Part shown: one piece after another, positions 4,660-6,101 of the stretch
Layout: each line of letters starts with the position of its first letter
Numbering within the stretch: the stretch's first letter is position 1
Assembly: GCA_030018895.1 (NCBI GenBank)
Contig: JASEHM010000065.1
Span: 1-6,101 of the forward strand
Reading direction: 5' to 3'
DNA: 6,101 nt
Source of the DNA: Candidatus Omnitrophota bacterium
Lineage (GTDB): Bacteria > Omnitrophota > Gorgyraeia > Gygaellales > Profunditerraquicolaceae
The notes under the pieces: generated by a model
Seen by the model: only the letters and a program-made list of their open reading frames with translations
What the model was told of the DNA's origin: nothing
Databases searched by the model: none
Program-made: the position numbers and the translations under genes

Positions 4660-5956
4660 GTTTAAATTTCTAATTTGGTTTTTGGTTTTTGGTTCTTGGC
4701 TCTTGGTTCTTTCCGGCTGTGCTAACAAAGAAGGGGCAGCCAAAAAGACCATTACTGTTTGGCATTGGATGACTGATAGGGAACCTGCTTTTAAGGAGCT
4801 TAGCGCAAGATACGAGGCAGAAACCGGAATAAAAGTAAATTTTGAACTTTATGCCCCATCTGATGCATATTCTCAAAAAGTGCGTGCAGCTGCGCAAGGC
4901 GTAAATCTTCCTGACATATTCGGTATTTTAGCTACAAAAAAAGACTTTGCCTCATTTATAAAAGCAGGTTATATTTTAAATCTGACTCCTTATATGCAGG
5001 CAGATAACAATATCTGGGAAAATGCTTTTTTTAGCAAGGCCCTGGCAGTAAATGAGTTTGGGCAGGATAACAGTTATGGCGTACCTTGCGGTATCTATGG
5101 CGTGCCCATAGATATAATGACTATCCAGATGGTTTATAATAAAAACCTCCTTAAAAAACTTAAACTTAATTCCGGAAAACCCCCAAGCACTTTTCAGGAA
5201 TTAATAAGTATGGGCAAAAAAATTAAAGATGCCCAGTTAGAGGGATTAGTTTCTGGCTGGGGAGAGGTCTGGATGATTGATTGTTTTGCTAATAACTATG
5301 CCTTTAATATTATGGGAGAGGATAAGGTTATTGCTACTATAAAGGGCGAGATTCCTTATACTGATCCGGACTGGATTAAGGTGTTAGGGCTTTTTAAAGA
5401 GATGCGGGACTGTGGAATTCTCTCTAGTAGTATAATTGCTATGGTAAACAAATCTGCAGAGCAGCTTTTTGCAACTGAAAAAGCTGTTTTTGCCTTTAAT
5501 GGTTCTTGGTGCGTGAATGTTTATCAGGATATGAATCCCGAACTTGATTATGGGGTTATGCTGCCTCCGAAGGCCTCAGAGAACTTTGCCTTAAATATCT
5601 GGGGCGGGGCAGGTTCGTCATTTATGGTGAATGCAGAGTCTCCTAAAAAAGAAGAGGCAGTAAAATTCCTAAAATGGCTTACCAGCGTTTCTCAACAGGC
5701 TTATTTATCCGAGGCCACTAATAATTTGCCGGCAAACAAAGAGTGTCTAAGCAAGATCCCTAAGATTTTAGCGCAGTTTGCCCAAGGCATGGAATATGCG
5801 ACGCATCCAAATGTGTGGGGTGTTTCAGAATTTCCTCAGGTAATAGAGGCATGGGATAAAGGGATTCAGTTGATTATTATTGGAGAAAAAACCCCTGAGC
5901 AGGTTGCTTTAGAGGTGCAGAAGATTAAGGAGAGGGAGTTAGCTAAAAAACGTTAA
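4640..5956 (+). CDS. Family 1 extracellular solute-binding lipoprotein (ABC sugar-type)
   Basis: This 438-residue protein begins with a lipoprotein signal: basic n-region (R3, R7, K9), hydrophobic stretch 10-24 and lipobox L-S-G-C27. The mature part starts K-T-I-T-V-W-H-W-M-T and F-K-E-L-S-A-R-Y-E-A-E-T-G-I-K-V, typical of family 1 binding proteins for sugars and oligosaccharides. Further family signs are L-P-D-I-F-G (90-95), Y-G-V-P...M-V-Y-N-K-N-L (146-170), A-V-F-A-F-N-G-S-W (282-290) and E-E-A-V-K-F-L-K-W-L (338-347). Length is normal for the family. It should be lipid-anchored outside the cytoplasmic membrane and deliver substrate to an ABC permease. The substrate cannot be told. The permease and ATPase genes are not next to it; a repeat region follows. 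Its overlap with the PilZ gene suggests co-expression with cyclic-di-GMP effectors. Confidence 0.92.
   Translation: MQRLPVRFKFLIWFLVFGSWLLVLSGCANKEGAAKKTITVWHWMTDREPAFKELSARYEAETGIKVNFELYAPSDAYSQKVRAAAQGVNLPDIFGILATKKDFASFIKAGYILNLTPYMQADNNIWENAFFSKALAVNEFGQDNSYGVPCGIYGVPIDIMTIQMVYNKNLLKKLKLNSGKPPSTFQELISMGKKIKDAQLEGLVSGWGEVWMIDCFANNYAFNIMGEDKVIATIKGEIPYTDPDWIKVLGLFKEMRDCGILSSSIIAMVNKSAEQLFATEKAVFAFNGSWCVNVYQDMNPELDYGVMLPPKASENFALNIWGGAGSSFMVNAESPKKEEAVKFLKWLTSVSQQAYLSEATNNLPANKECLSKIPKILAQFAQGMEYATHPNVWGVSEFPQVIEAWDKGIQLIIIGEKTPEQVALEVQKIKERELAKKR
4674..4708 (+). repeat. Five tandem 7-base repeats inside the signal peptide
   Basis: Three exact TTTGGTT units (4674-4694) are followed by CTTGGCT and CTTGGTT. 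They encode residues 12-23, the hydrophobic core of the lipoprotein signal. Because the unit is seven bases, gaining or losing one would shift the frame and switch the gene off. Sequences of the type 'ttggttcttggctcttgg' also occur as dispersed repeats in intergenic DNA of uncultured bacteria, to my memory. Confidence 0.8.
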
Positions 5957-5969
5957 GCCTGTGTTAAGA

Positions 5970-6050
5970 GCGAGCGTGAGGCGAAACAATCTTTATTTTG
6001 TGATTGCTTCATAATAGCCTTTTGTGTCATTTAGGCTACCTCGCAATCAG
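5970..6050. repeat. Degenerate palindromic repeat after the lipoprotein gene
   Basis: It contains gcgagcgtgaggcgaa-acaatc, an imperfect hairpin gaaacaatc/gattgcttc (5983-5991 with 6002-6010, 8 of 9 paired) and tagcct/aggcta (6015-6020 with 6033-6038), ending in cctcgcaat. It looks like a decayed member of the same cgtcattgcgag...gaagcaatc family as 518-617. Neither hairpin is followed by a T-run, so I do not call a terminator. Confidence 0.6.
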
Positions 6051-6093
6051 ACTGTGTCATAATGACAAAAACACCGTCATTGCGAGCCCTGCA
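6048..6093 (+). repeat. 46-base direct repeat, right copy
   Basis: It matches 491-536 at 43 of 46 bases in the same orientation. It is probably the left end of another palindromic element that continues beyond the window. Confidence 0.85.
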
Positions 6094-6101
6094 AGCCAGA
6101 A

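Noticed and set aside
5957..6047. Rho-independent terminator after the lipoprotein gene
   Set aside because: Hairpins are present but have long loops, imperfect stems and no following T-run. They fit a decayed palindromic repeat better.
491..6093. CRISPR array or integrase attachment sites
   Set aside because: There are only two direct copies, 5.5 kb apart, no regular spacers, no integrase or cas gene, and the repeats belong to a palindromic dispersed family.

Overview
This window looks like part of an uncultured bacterial genome. It is AT-rich, dense in dispersed palindromic repeats, and carries an unusually long multidomain regulatory gene. A member of Omnitrophota (OP3) or a similar candidate lineage is my best guess. 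That rests on remembered features (repeat types, serine-rich linkers in large proteins, PilZ genes beside a solute-binding lipoprotein), not on a marker gene.

Layout. (1) 1-174, minus strand: the first 30 codons of a DUF433-type (antitoxin-like) gene, running off the left edge, with a clear ribosome binding site and a good sigma70-type promoter. (2) 175-716: no convincing gene. It is packed with palindromic REP/MITE-like sequences. One plus-strand frame stays open through all of it and joins the next gene. (3) 717-3389, plus strand: a large regulator that I read as a truncated CYTH (CyaB/ThTPase-type) domain, a helical linker, a sigma70-family core (regions 2, 3 and 4, with about 58 extra residues inside region 4), and two tandem copies of a helix-turn-helix-containing domain. 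Short repeats recur inside it in one reading frame, and its stop codon lies in a repeat. (4) 3390-3561: an intergenic gap starting with a second copy of one REP family. (5) 3562-5956, plus strand: a tight three-gene unit of a double-PilZ protein, a single-PilZ protein and a family 1 extracellular solute-binding lipoprotein (20-base overlap). No permease or ATPase is present. (6) 5957-6101: more palindromic repeats, including a near-identical direct copy of a repeat found at 491-536.

How the parts may work together (inference). The PilZ proteins suggest cyclic-di-GMP signalling linked to surface, motility or uptake functions, expressed with a sugar-type binding lipoprotein. The large sigma-like protein has changes at residues that read the -10 element, extra DNA-binding domains and a probably non-catalytic CYTH remnant. 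It may be a specialised, possibly ligand-sensing transcription factor. Nothing shows that it controls the genes next to it.

The most unusual point is the CYTH-sigma-HTH architecture, combined with palindromic or short repeats that sit in frame in and before it, somewhat like the palindromic elements found inside Rickettsia genes.
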